A stretch of 60,000 nt of DNA from Cryptomeria japonica (GCF_030272615.1 NC_081407.1:99309897-99369896); one strand, 5' to 3'; shown: positions 41,620 through 52,810, numbered from the stretch's first letter. Notes: generated by a model not told the origin, from the letters alone. Program-made: numbers and translations.

Positions 41620-42990
41620 TTATCACTATTTTAAAAATGGGTATTCTTGTTCCATAATTGGCTAAAAGTCTATGAAAAATTGGGTTTGGTATGGCCTTGT
41701 TACCTCTGATTGTTGTAGGTCAAAAGAGGGTTTAAAGGTTTAAGTTTTAACCCTTTCGGTGTCTGAGAAAAACCTTTATTATTCTATTTTTGAGTTACTT
41801 TTATCACTTAAAAGAAGGGTCCATCTGTCGTGAGAAGTGTCCCCCCCTTCTTTTTTCTCCCTAGGCGGGTTTAGCAACATTTTATTTTCCCTAAGTATTT
41901 CCTAAAGTGCTTAATTTTTATCGAGCTCCCTAACCGTCGCGCAGGTTCTTTTTTAATCTAAAGGCATGCGTGAATTCGCAATTCAAAGATGCCCATGAGT
42001 TACCGAAATGGCAAAAGGCGAAGGTGGGTCCGACATCTAGGTTTTAACTAAGGGTAAAGACTGATCAAGTTCTTTTTGATCGGACGGCTCACGCTATTTC
42101 GTGAAGTCAAGATGCACGCGGTATAAGTTCTGCGAAACAACAAAAAGTGGCGGGTCCCAGAGGCGGACGAGATTCCTAAGGCTAAAGGGTGACCGGTTTA
42201 GAAAAAGATCAACGACTAGCATTGATTCGCAGCCTGAATATGATCGTGTGTTATCTATCGCGAAATGGCGAAAGGCGAAAGTGGGTCCGACATCCAGGTT
42301 TTAACTAAGGTAAAGACCAATCAAGTTCTTTTTGATCAGACGGTCGACGCTATTTCATAGCCCTAAGGTGACCGAGAGTTAACCTTCGTGAAATAGCGAA
42401 GTGACATGGCAGCCACTTGGTTGGTGTCGTGGCAGAACAGATGGATCAGACTGCAGACGAAAATGCGACCTGTTAGATGCACGTGGCAGTCCTAAAGTGG
42501 ATCCCGTGGAAGTTTTTTGACAAATAAATGATTGACACGTCGGTTTCCTTTACCAGTCAATTGCTAGGTTGGATGGTGCTGAGTCAAAGGGCCCACTTCT
42601 ATCGAGTTAGATTTGTTAAAAGGTGGGCATCTCAAGGAAGATCCAACGGTGGGCGCCATTTCGCAACCGAAGATGCAGGGTAATTACCGTTCGTGAAACA
42701 ACAAAAATCGTTAGCCTTAACTGCTTGGTGCGCGGTTAGTGGGGTAAACTGTCAGTTGCAAGACATGATAAAGACCGATCAAGTTCTTTTTGATCGGACG
42801 GCTCACGCGGTTTCATTGGATGAATGTGCACGATGTTTAGCTTTCATGAAATAGCGAAAGAGATCTGAGCCCATCGCCAAATGAAGAATAGTCAGAAGTA
42901 AAGGTCGTGCAAGTTTCGCTTGATTTGACGGTTGGCGTGTTTTTGTAAGATGAAGATGCACAGATGTTAGTCATCGCGAAATGGCGAAAG
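41620..42990 (-). mobile_element. LTR-like block, right arm of the inverted repeat
   Basis: This is the reverse complement of the left arm: CCCTAGGCGGGTTTAGCA at about 41862, GGTTGGATGGTGCTGAGTC at about 42570 and GTGGGCGCCATTTCG at about 42650. On the minus strand it ends next to a primer site, so it is a 5' LTR pointing leftward. Similar but more diverged words (GTGGCAGTCC, AGGTGGGTC) continue to about 43520, so the true LTR may be longer than the matching block. Confidence 0.65.
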
Positions 42991-44700
42991 ACAGAAGGCA
43001 GTCCGAGCCCCGGTGAGGTGGTAGTCCAGATGGCGATGGTGAAGTAATGACATAACGACAAACAAGCAGATGGAGCAGTGACGTGGCAGTCCCCGATGAG
43101 GTGGGAGTTCAAGTTGGCAGTCCGCGGTAGGCCCAGCGGTTTCGATGGAAGTGGCCAGTTAGATGAGCCTCACAGACTGTTTGCCGAAGAAGGAAGTTCC
43201 ACCGAAAGGCTTGGTGGGTCCCGATGGCGATGACTGGGCGGTCTAGGTGGGTCAGGTGGCAAACCAAAAGGTGACACGTGGGCGCAAGATCAGAGAGATC
43301 AACGAATGACTTGGCGACCAAGTGGTGGGACCCGACGAAGATGAGGCATCGATGAAAATAGGGTTTCGATAAGACATGAAGGTGGTTTGCCGAAGAAGAA
43401 AGTTTGACCGAAAGATTGGCCGAAAGGGAAGAGATGGGCCCGACCGTGCTCAGGTGGCAGAATATGTGGCGCACAAAAGGACTCTTGGTCCAATCCAGAG
43501 GTGACATGTGGCTAGAGATCTGCGTGGGTAGAATCAATGTAACATCAAAGTAAAATCAAGTCAAAGTGATATAGTGCGGACTATATAGAAAAGTCCAAAA
43601 ATTTAAATGACAGAGGCATATGAGTGATTAATTCGCTCAGAGGTTAAATTTTTTCCAAAATGGCACATATTGTATACCATTGGAAAGCCCTTGAGACGAA
43701 GGATGCAGTCAGGCAGTTTGTTTCAACAAATCTCTAACATTCTGAGAGCGGTTTCCATGAGAAAGAGGAAGAAAATGAATTCAGTTGGAAAAAGAGACAT
43801 CTGGCAATTTCGGTTGCAAACCTAATCTTTTCTTCCCTCCTTATTCCAATTTTCTTCTGATGGTAGGGGTTCCATATTTTTTGAGAGACATGCTCCAGAT
43901 TTTCATGGTTTCCAATTTTGAGTATTCTTGAAGATTGTACAGGGCAGGGCCTTTCTTTAAGCAATGGAGTTTACTTTTTGTTGTAAGTGTTCTTAGTTGC
44001 AGGTTCTTGTGTATGTAAGGCATGCACAAATTCACACAAAGTTGTCTCTGAATGTATATTTCTTTGTTACAAATTTAAGTCCTCAAGGAGGCCGAGGTTT
44101 GTCATCTCAAGGAGATTGTTGTGATTGTTTGCAGGCATTCTTCAAGTAAGAATTTAAATTCTGAAAGAAATCATAGATAATGGGATATATTTTCAAGATT
44201 TTGATGATTTTGTGAGTGAGCTGAGTACTGCATTTTTGTAAGGCATTAATGTAGGGATATTTAATGATGAAGGTGGATATGCAATAGAAGTTTTCATTTA
44301 CAATTTAATGTATGACTCTGTTAGCCTAGGATAAGGCACTGGACTTGCAATTCTGGGGATTCTCAGAGATCTTGAAATATAAAATCAGAATATCATTCTT
44401 AGATTTATGTTTTGTGGAAGTGTTCCACTTATCTCATGTTCAAACCTGTTGAGTTGTCAATGTAGATTTAGCCTATCTACAGTACCCTCCTTGTTTTTGA
44501 ACCTTTTATGAGATCTCTTTGCTTTTATTTGATGCTGTCATATGTGGGTAAATGAGTTTGATTTCAGAGCATCAAAAGGGAGTCCCCCCTAGGTCTAGCA
44601 GGCCCTGAAGTGTAGGAGGATCATTAGGATCCTATGTTATGTTGTCCAAGCCTTGAAGTATTTCATTGATTGAGATTTGGTTATCTCATAGATAGATTTG
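42991..44700. other. Probable retroelement flank, no gene
   Basis: Positions 42991-43545 are GC-richer and share short words with the LTR blocks. On the minus strand a possible LTR start, TGTTACATTGATTC, lies at about 43543. From 43550 to 44700 the DNA is AT-rich with no recognised frame. A tRNA-like string near 44325-44375 was considered and rejected. Confidence 0.4.
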
Positions 44701-45391
44701 CAGGTATTCTTGGGTTAACGAGATTTGGTGAACAACAAAAATGGCGATAACAGGTCGTATGGTGGAGAGGACCGAGCAACCGTACGGTGAAGGGGGGTTG
44801 TACGATGGAGAGGCCGCACAAGAATGTGGGTTGGAGTGATGTACGATGGGATGAGAGGTACGGTGAGGTAAGGGGGTGTACGATGGAGGTATGATGTACG
44901 ATGGCAATGTGAGGTACTCCAGTGAGTGCGCGATGAAAGGTTGACCTTCTGCAAATAATAAATTCTCAATATTTGGAATTTCTTGAGTATGTATTAAACA
45001 ATATTCTACTAGAGAGATAAACAATGATGAGATTCAAGATTTGCCAAATCCAAAATGAGTACAAATAAATAGAATAGGGTGAAGGGGAAATCCCACCGAA
45101 ACTGCACAAACTAAATAGGGAGGTTCTTTCACCTCTGAAATGGCGGTAACCAGAACTCCAACAGGAATTCGCACAAGACAAAAAATATCAAAATTCCCAT
45201 ACCTCCAACAATGACTAACACGACCATATATATGGGCTCTGGGAAACTTCCCGAAGGGTTACAAACGGGCCGACACGACCAACCAACTTGTCTAATCTAA
45301 TTAAATAAAAGGGCCTGAAAGATTTGTTATTAAATTTGGGGCCTTACGACAAAATAATTAGATTTATTATTTAATTATATCGGGGACATCA
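44701..45391 (-). repeat. Probable 3' LTR of a Ty3/gypsy element
   Basis: On the minus strand it starts at 45391 with TGTGATGTCCCCGATATA, just after a purine-rich CCCGGGAGGAC tract and about 17 bp after the end of the integrase frame, the expected order at the 3' end of a gypsy element. The far edge is not defined. It includes the GTACGATGG-like cluster at 44750-44940. Confidence 0.6.
44750..44940. repeat. Cluster of GTACGATGG-like words, second site
   Basis: GGTCGTATGGTGG, ACCGTACGGTG, TTGTACGATGG, TGTACGATGGG, GTACGGTGAGG and GTACGATGGAGG recur at 20-40 bp spacing. The same word family forms the cluster at 32745-32890. Confidence 0.7.
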
Positions 45392-46340
45392 CAGTCCTCC
45401 CGGGCCAAAAATTGCTTGCCCTCAAGCAATTACAGACTTGGATGTTCAAGATTTTGCTCACCTTCTCAGGTGGCATCCTCGATTGGGTAGATTCTTCTAG
45501 CGTATAAGGAACTCTTTGACTGTGCATGTTCTCAACTTCTTTTCTCTGACATCGACGATCTCCCAGAATTAGTTTCCCTTCTTCATCGATGGGTGGCAGA
45601 TCCCTGGACACTATGACATGCTGCCCGACGACCTTCTTCAAACATGATATATGAAAAACATTGTGAATCTGACTCCCCTCAAGAAGCTCCAATTCGTAGG
45701 CAACTTCACCCACTCTTTGAACCACCCTGTAGGGTCCATAGAAACACAACTTCAACTTCTCCTTATCACTTGTCTTCAAGGAGGATTGTTTGTATGGTTG
45801 AAGTTGGAGGTAAACTAGATCACCAACCTCAAAATTTTGCTCAATCCAGTGTCGGTCAACATACATCTTTTGAGAGATGTCAGGATGTCTAAACTCTCCT
45901 GAAGCCAATCTTTGGCCATCGGTGCACGACTGTCTCCCAATGCCAGGTCAACAAATGAAGACGGTTCATAACCGTATAGTGGTTTGAAAGGTGGCATGCC
46001 TATTGACATGTGATAAGTGGTGTTGTAACAATGTTCACCCAAATGTAACCAGCGAACCCAAGCCTTCTGTTGTGCTGAGACATAGTTCCTAAGATAACCC
46101 TCTAGCCATTTGTTCACAATCTTGGTATGTCCGTCTGTTTGTGGATGGTAGCTCGTGCTGGGTGATAGCTCGGTTCAGACCAACCGAAATAACTCCATCC
46201 AGAAGGTACTCAAAAAATGGCTATCCCTATCACTGACTATGTTTCGCGGTAAACCATGTAGGAAGAACACCTCATGCACTAATACATTTGGACTAGATTT
46301 TCGACTGAGGTTTCCGACGGACAAGGTATATTGTGTCCAA
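45375..46340 (-). pseudogene. Ty3/gypsy integrase, C-terminal half
   Basis: Read from 46340 downward, the frame gives [20 protein letters not shown] (second catalytic Asp), [11 protein letters not shown] and YHPQTDGHTKIVNKWLEGYL. Then come the GPHYNTTYH-type region (LGEHCYNTTYHMSIGMPPFK), a frameshift near 45900, VGDLVYLQLQPY and LCFYGPYRVVQRVGEVAYEL, and VFHISCLKKVVG. This is the integrase core end, GPY/F module and tail of a gypsy element. The catalytic Glu of the D,D,E triad is Lys here (THTK instead of TE). Upstream coding sequence is lost at about 46340, where unrelated repeats begin. No chromodomain is clear in the remaining tail. Confidence 0.85.
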
Positions 46341-46344
46341 ATTT

Positions 46345-46500
46345 GATTTTTTTTGAAAAAATGCCCGCATTTGTCATAATTCCGACGACAATTTCCCATT
46401 TGGTTTCAACGAAGAAGGCATTACCAATGAGAATTTTCTTTTTTTTCAAAAAAATGCTCGAGTTCGTCGTAATTCTGACGACAATGACCATTACTTACAA
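46345..46500. repeat. Two-copy repeat at the broken integrase edge
   Basis: The phrase TTTTTTT-GAAAAAATGC followed by CCGCATTTGTCATAATTCC and GACGACAAT occurs at about 46350 and again, altered, at about 46440. It abuts the point where the integrase frame stops matching the family. Confidence 0.7.
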
Positions 46501-46554
46501 AAAAAGAAGAGTGAAATTTATTTGTAATTGCAATCCTGCGTAGGCGTCTGTGGC

Positions 46555-47042
46555 GACTTCAACCCCCAAGAACATCAAACTCATGTCGAAGGCATTTGTG
46601 GCATTGCTTGCAATCCCATGCAGAAGGTAGATTCAAATTGCCCTAGTTTTTAATTTCATGTTGCAAAAAATATACATGTGGTGGTTAATTGCCCTAGTTT
46701 AATCTCGTAAAACCATAGAACTGTGATTGAGGAGTGAGCATTCAATTTTGTAGCAGCAATCCCTTCCTCCCATATACGCGCATGTTGATTGGTCACATGA
46801 CTTCAACCCCCAAGAACATCAAACCCGCGTCGAAGGCATTTGTGGCATTGCTTGCAATCCTGCGCAGGAGGTAGATTCAAATTGCCCTAGTTTTTAATTT
46901 CATGTTGCAAAAAATATACATGTGGTGGTTAATTGCCCTAGTTTAATCTTGTAAAACCATAGAACTGTGATTGAGGAGTGAGCATTCAATTTTGTAGCAG
47001 CAATCCCTTCCTCCCGTATACACACGTGTTGATTGTTCACAT
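46555..47042. repeat. 244-bp tandem duplication
   Basis: GACTTCAACCCCCAAGAACATC starts a unit at 46555 and again at 46799. The two units agree almost completely through TTGATTG.TCACATGA, so the duplication is recent relative to its surroundings. The second unit ends exactly where PPR-coding sequence begins. Confidence 0.9.
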
Positions 47043-47845
47043 GAGATCACATCTCTTTGTGGCATCGTATCAAACAATTCACGAGCCTTGTCCATGTTTC
47101 CACATTTTGCATTCATGTCAAGCAGGGCATTTGCAAGTAGAACACCTAACAAAATTCCTCTATCTGTTATGCTTTGATGGATGTCCATACCCTATTCCAA
47201 AGCTCCCATTTTTGCACAGGAAGGGAGGATGCTAGAAAAGGTTGTGGAATTTGGCTTTATGCCTTCCAATTTCATTTGCTTGAAAGTGTCTAAAGCCTTT
47301 TTGTCAAATCCATTTTGTGCATATCCAACAATTGTTGCAGTCCACGAGACAATATTTCTTTCAGGCATTCTATCAAACAGTTCACGTGCCTTGTCTATGC
47401 TTCCACATTTTGCATACATGTCTACCGAGGCAGTTGCAACTACAACATCTGACAAAATTCCTCTATCCTTTATGCTTCGATGAATGTCCATACCCTGTTC
47501 CGAATCTCCCATTTTGGCACAGGCAGGGATGATAGTAGCAATGGTCGTGGAATTTGGCTTTACACCTGCCAATTGCATTTGCTTGAAAGTTTCTAAAGCC
47601 TTCTCAAGAAATCCATTTTGTGCATATCCGACAATCATTGCAGTCCAGGAAACCACATTTCTTTGAGGCAATCCGTCAAACAGTTCCCGTGCCTTGTCTA
47701 TGCTTCCACATTTTGCATACATGCTAACATAGCAGTTGCAACTACATCTAACAAAATTCTTCTATCTTTTATGCTTTGATGGATGTCCATACCCTGTTCC
47801 AAAGATCCCATTTTGGCACAGGCTGGGAGTACGCTGGGAAACGTA
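47040..47845 (-). pseudogene. PPR protein fragment (PLS-type repeats)
   Basis: Pentatricopeptide-repeat proteins act on organellar RNA. On the minus strand 47722-47192 encodes tandem PLS-type repeats: MYAKCGSIDKARELFD, NVVSWTAMIVGYAQNGF, EKALETFKQMQLAGVKP and ACAKMGDSEQGMDIHRSI. A TAG at about 47189 follows ALE, and the frame reopens as GMDIHQSITDRGILLG to DTMPQRDVIS near 47045, where it is cut by the tandem duplication. Upstream, 47845-47723 continues the pattern (LPACAKMGSLEQGMDIHQSI), but bases are missing near 47730. No N-terminal targeting sequence or C-terminal E/DYW domain is present. Such repeat units are very common in conifer genomes. Confidence 0.88.
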
Positions 47846-48540
47846 ACTAAATAAATGCAATGATCACTTCCAAAGACATCAAACCGATACTAACAAAACT
47901 GAGATTCTAAAATATGATAGGGAATAGTGTGAGTTGTTCTAAAATAAAATATTTTATTTTCAATTTCAACTAAAACATAATTACTCAGCCATTTAATGTT
48001 ATTCATAAGTGTTTAATTTATGAAAGAGATAAATGGTTGGCCACAAGTACACGAGTTACTAAATGCACACAAATAAGTGAATTTGATATTCAAAACTATC
48101 TACAATGAATTCAATTCTTGTCCATTAGTCATTTATGTTTGCAATAAGCATCTTTCTTTGTTTTTCTTAATCTTTATTCATAGTTATGTGCATATTTCAC
48201 ATTCTATAATTAGGATATCAATTGCTATGGTTGAACACTAGCATGATGTTTGTGTTGTGGTATAGATGCATGGAAACATAATTATGGTATTGTGTTATTA
48301 TAGAGATCCTAAATCTAGATATCACATATTAGTTCTAGCTCTTCTTGGATTGAGTCTAAAGTTGGCATACAGTCACAAAGCCATTATTAGCAGATCTATC
48401 CATTTCTAGTAAAGACAATTGAGAAAGTCATTTTGATATCGAGAGTTTCTTATCTGTTTACCTATTGATCATTATTAAGCCATAATATTTAGGTCTATTG
48501 ATAGTTCTGATACTAAATGTTTAGTACAAATGCCAAGCTA
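47846..48540. other. AT-rich stretch, nothing recognised
   Basis: No reading frame, RNA gene or repeat was recognised between the PPR fragment and the next element-like sequence. Confidence 0.5.
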
Positions 48541-49700
48541 ACTAGATGAGAGGGGGGGGGTGAATCATACAAACTTAATCTTCCATAAAAACGACAGATT
48601 CAACCTCGGTAACCTTATCAGAAAAATAGTAAAGCATGCAGACTCATAAACAGATAAGATCACAAAAAATATAACACCAGATTTAACGTGGAAACCCAAA
48701 TAGGGAAAAACCACTGTGGGATTTCGGACCCACTAAGAAATATACTCTTCTAGAGTATGCTTGGTTAAAGGCAAATCCCATTAAAGATTACAAACACATT
48801 GCTAAATGTGACCCGGTTAAGGGATTTCCCTCAGATTTGTTAGGATCTTCACCTTGTTAGAAGTGACCTTGTTAAAGGATTTCAAACACTCAATCAGAAT
48901 GTCACCTTGCTAGAGGGTTTTACAAATAAGACTGTTAAGTCCATTCGGTTAAGAGATTTTCTGTTACTTCACAAAATAACAGTAATAAAATATATCTGCA
49001 ACTTCACATCTAAAAATGCTAAAGCAGATTCTTATTTGCTCAATACAATTTAGTCATAGGACTTATCTTGTCCTTCTGCTGGGCTCTATACTCTGTTAAT
49101 CAAACAGGTCTTCAAACTTATGTGCTCGGTAATCACTATGTAGCATCCCTGTGCTTACATTTGCCCGCATACATTGTTTATCAACAATTCCTTATTTATA
49201 AACACTTTGCTAACTGCTGAATCTCCTTGATCACATTTCCCATGATCAATCATAGCCATCAGATCTTCAAACTTGACTAGGTTCAATGTATCCTTCGATC
49301 TGAAAATGTTTTACCTCGCCTTGGAACTTGCATACATTTCTTGGAACTTGTGCTAAGGTATTGCGGTTCAATCTGAGCTGTAGATCTTCTTTCCGATCTT
49401 CTATTGTAATAGATTCTTAACAAACTTCATGCACGTTGTATCAATTGTATCAATCATTTAATCATATCCAGCTCATCAACTTCCTTCATTAAATAATGCA
49501 TGTATTCATCCAATGCATTCTGTTACTGCTCAGTTGCAACTCGGTAAATACTAAACTTTACTCGGTAGACATTTCGCCTTCATTAACTGATAGCGATAAC
49601 CTTAGGGTTTACTGACTAGGTTCCTTAGGGTTTATCGACTAGGTTCATTGCTCGATAATATAGTATAGTATTAACCTTACAATTAACAACATATGTAGGA
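48541..49700. mobile_element. Probable non-coding retroelement sequence
   Basis: It opens with a G run (GAGAGGGGGGGGGTGAATCA, 48548-48567) followed by AACGTGGAAACCCAAATAGGG at 48687, a phrase type that I associate with repetitive plant LTR sequence. No coding frame is present. Between 48760 and 48965 the motif GGTTAAGGGATTTC recurs irregularly. Boundaries are uncertain. Confidence 0.4.
48760..48965. repeat. Irregular GGTTAAGGGATTTC repeats
   Basis: TGGTTAAAGGCAAATCCC, CGGTTAAGGGATTTCCC, TTGTTAAAGGATTTCAAAC, TTGCTAGAGGGTTTTAC and CGGTTAAGAGATTTTC follow each other at about 40-60 bp spacing. Confidence 0.65.
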
Positions 49701-50639
49701 TATAAAAACAATCTAAACAACATGATCTCATCATTGTCTAACTTGGTAATAGTTGCCCATTGAATAAATTATTCCTCCCCTTATTCATCATATTCTTTCT
49801 GTGTCTTTTACCGACATCTTAATTTTCTTCAAATCAATCTTCTCAAGATATGACAACATCATACTGAATTAGAAAATCAATTTCTTGACATCAATGACAA
49901 AATAATGTTATTAAGATAGTAAACATCCTTAATCAATTATATCCATAATCATCAACAACCTTCTCAATATCCTTATTGAAATGCCAACAATCTCTTATTG
50001 TCTGTTATAATGCCAACATCTATTTATCTCTCTTGCAAAACCTTTGTAAGTGTCCTAGATTGTCCCTACTACTCACTCTTCAATGAAATAGTGGAGTTCT
50101 AAAGATTTGTTGCATAAGATGGTGTTGAACGTATCAACAAGGCTAGCATGGAAGGCATGTTCAAGCTTCCACTTGTACAACTTACAACAAATGATTTGTT
50201 GATAGAAGAAATTCTTGAAATAGGGATACAATCAAAAGACAAGTAAGTACATACAAACCTCCTCAGTTGAAAGTAAAATCTGTGTATAAAAAGAGTACAT
50301 TGAATCCCAATCCATAAACACAATAGAGATACCGATGGAGACTTAATTGGATGTAGCATGTCGCACCAAAGTTGTTAGAGTATGCTAAGCTAGTACATAA
50401 TGTTTTCTAAAGCCACATTAGTATTTTACCCAGATCATTATCTACCAAAACTAACTATAGTAATCCTTTTGAGGATTCATTTCATGGTGCTAGATCTTCA
50501 TTTAGTTCCACTTATTGTTGGAGAAAAGAACAGTTATTTCTTGAGGTAGATGAATATCCCATCAACAAAGGACAAGACCCTTTCTAGAATATAACAAATT
50601 CTACTCCAACAAAAGATCATGGGGGTTTCACTAGAGATA
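49701..50639. other. Unassigned stretch with a possible exon relic
   Basis: At 50080-50240 the plus strand reads like a coding remnant (ASMEGMFKLPLVQLTTNDLL, then IEEILEIGIQSKDK) ending at AA|GTAAGTAC, a good donor site. Two in-frame stops precede it and the family is not recognised. The rest shows nothing. Confidence 0.35.
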
Positions 50640-50815
50640 TTGAATAAGAGATAAACTTCTACCGCTGCATTAAAAGCATTGGCATGTTCTTCATTTATTG
50701 ATGTAAATTCTATGTGATGCCACCACAACCAACAAAGGTGTAAAAATTTGTTTGCAATGCATGGATTTTTAGGATTGTCCTTTGAGAAAACAGAATTAAA
50801 GTATAGAAGCAGGAT
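50640..50815 (-). pseudogene. Second CWC22 fragment, inverted
   Basis: The minus strand matches the coding strand of 52400-52550: CAAAGGACAATCC.AAAAAT.CATG, then a TTGGT.TTG.GGTGGCA-like stretch, then GAAGAACATGCCAATGCTTTTAATGCA against GAAGAATATGCCAAGGCTTGTAATGCA. It keeps the peptide KDNPKNP but is otherwise shifted. It adjoins the forward retrocopy with only a few bases between. It is more diverged than the forward copy, so the two are unlikely to have arisen in a single event. Confidence 0.6.
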
Positions 50816-50820
50816 CTGCC

Positions 50821-52810
50821 AGCTCCTGAGGGAATCTTGATGAAAAATAATTGTAAAATATTTGGGCAAGCTTATATGCAAAAACTCATGCTTCCTGATG
50901 GGTTTTTGTACAGAAATAAGCACAAATTAAGTGGTAAAGGGGCTTCTGGAAACAAGAGGGACAAAGAGGCAGTGGAAGTGAAAACTTCTGGTGTTGTGTC
51001 TGCTCCATCTCAGAATGGGAATGGCGAAGGTGTTGTAAGAGGAGCTGAAAAGGGTGTTGGAAGAAGTGGGGGTGTTTACATTCCCTCATTTAAGCTGGCT
51101 CAAATGATGAAAGATGTGGAAGACAAGAGCAGTGTAGAATACCAGCGCATGACATGGGATGCCCTTCGGAAGAGTATCAATGGGTTAGTAAACAAGGTAA
51201 ATGCATCTAACATCAAGAACATCATTCCAGAGTTGTTTGCAGAGAATCTCATCCGTGGGAGGGGTCTATTTTGTAGGTCTTGTATGAAATCCCAAATGGC
51301 ATCCCCTGGATTTATAGATGTTTTTGCTGCGTTGGTTATTGTGGTAAATACAAAATTTCCTAAAGTTGGCAATCTGCTTTTGCGAAGAATTATTTTGCAG
51401 CTTAAGAGGGCAGCAACCAAATTCATAGCTCATTTAGTGAATCAACAAGTTGCACATGAGATCATTGCCTTGGAACTTCTCACCCTTTTACTAGAGAACC
51501 CCATAGATGATAGTGTAGAGGTTGCTGTTGGGTTCGTGAAAGAATGTGGTTCTTTGTTGCAAGACCTTTCACCCAAAGGTCTCTCCGGGATTTTTGAAAG
51601 ATTTAGAGGTATTCTCCATGAGGGGGAAATTAACAAACAAGTATAATTTTTAATTGAAGGCCTTTTTGCAATTCGCAAAGCTAAGTTCGAGGGTCATCCA
51701 GCTGTGCGTCCAAATTAGTTAACACATGAAGTTTTCCTAGAAGATGAACTTGATCAAGAAGCTGGTTTGGATGTTTTCAAGCTAGATCCTGATTTCTTAG
51801 AGCATGAGGCAACCTATGAAAAACTGAAGAAATATATCCTTGGAGATGCTTCTTCAGATGAAGTAGAAGGGGAGAATGATTCAAGTGATGATTTAGATGA
51901 TGATGATGTTGATGATGAAGAGGAAGGTGAGGAAGCACTGAGAATACAGGATGAGATAGAGACAAACTTGGTCAATTTAAGACGTTCAATTTATTTGACA
52001 ATCATGCCAAGTGTTGATTTTGAGGAAGTTGGTCATAAGCTACTAAAGATCAAGCTTGAACCTAGTCAAGAGAGAACATACCTTCATTATTATGGCCTTC
52101 TTGGGAAAAGATTCTATATGATCAATAAAATTTATGAGGAATTTTTTGATAAGTGTTTTGTACAACAGTATTCTATGATACACAGACTGGAAACAAATAA
52201 ACTGCGTAATGTTGTAGAGTTTTTGGCCCACTTACTTGGCACAAATGCTCTTCCATGGCATTGTCTTGCTTATATACGCCTGACAGAGGAAGATACTACT
52301 TCCTCTTCCCGTATTTTTATAAAGATTCTCTTGTAGAAGCTAGCAGAGCAGCTTGGTATATTGTTGCTTAATGAAAGGTTGAATGATCGAATAATGCAAG
52401 AATCTTTTGATTCAATTTCTCCAAAGGACAATCCCAAAAATTCATGGTTTGCTATCAATTTCTTTAGTTCTATTGGTCTTTGTGGTAGCACTGAGAGTTT
52501 ACGTGAGTATTTGAAGAATATGCCAAGGCTTGTAATGCAAAAACAAAAGTCTATCCCTAAGTTAGATGAATCTACCTCTAATGACGATTCTTCTAGTTCA
52601 TCAGGTTCGTCAGATTCTAATACATCAGACTCAGATTTTGATAGTAAAACTGACAGTGAGAGCAGTAAGGAGTCACCAAGAAAGAAAAATAATTCAAAGC
52701 ACATTGACAATGAATATGAAAAAACAAGAAGAAAGAAAAGGGCAAGGGCATCTGACTCAGAGGATGGAAGTGACAGTGAAAAAATCAGAAGGAAAAAGAA
52801 AAGGAATTAA
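50821..52810 (+). pseudogene. CWC22: CWC22 splicing-factor retrocopy
   Basis: CWC22 is a spliceosomal protein with MIF4G and MA3 domains. One uninterrupted frame without introns covers MIF4G (GGVYIPSFKLAQMMKDVEDK, YQRMTWDALRKSINGLVNKV, LFAENLIRGRGLFCRSCMKS, AHLVNQQVAHEIIALELLT), the acidic linker (51850-51950), MA3 (ETNLVNLRRSIYLTIMPSVD, FVQQYSMIHRLETNKLRNV, YIRLTEEDTTSSSRIFIKIL) and the Ser/Asp-rich, Lys-rich tail to a stop at 52808. Three stops occur (51644 TAA, 51716 TAG, 52334 TAG). All stand where homologues have Gln. Three in-frame deletions are inferred against the family (after LQLKRA, before LTHEV, and after LEPSQ). No poly(A) or target duplication is evident. A processed pseudogene is the best reading. 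Confidence 0.88.

Noticed and set aside
44325-44375. tRNA-like string TAGCCTAGGATAAGGCACTGG
   Set aside because: It resembles an A box and anticodon arm, but no B box or acceptor pairing follows.
52270-52710. Minus-strand frame of 146 codons rich in Ser and Leu
   Set aside because: It is the antisense of the Ser/Asp-rich tail of the CWC22 retrocopy.
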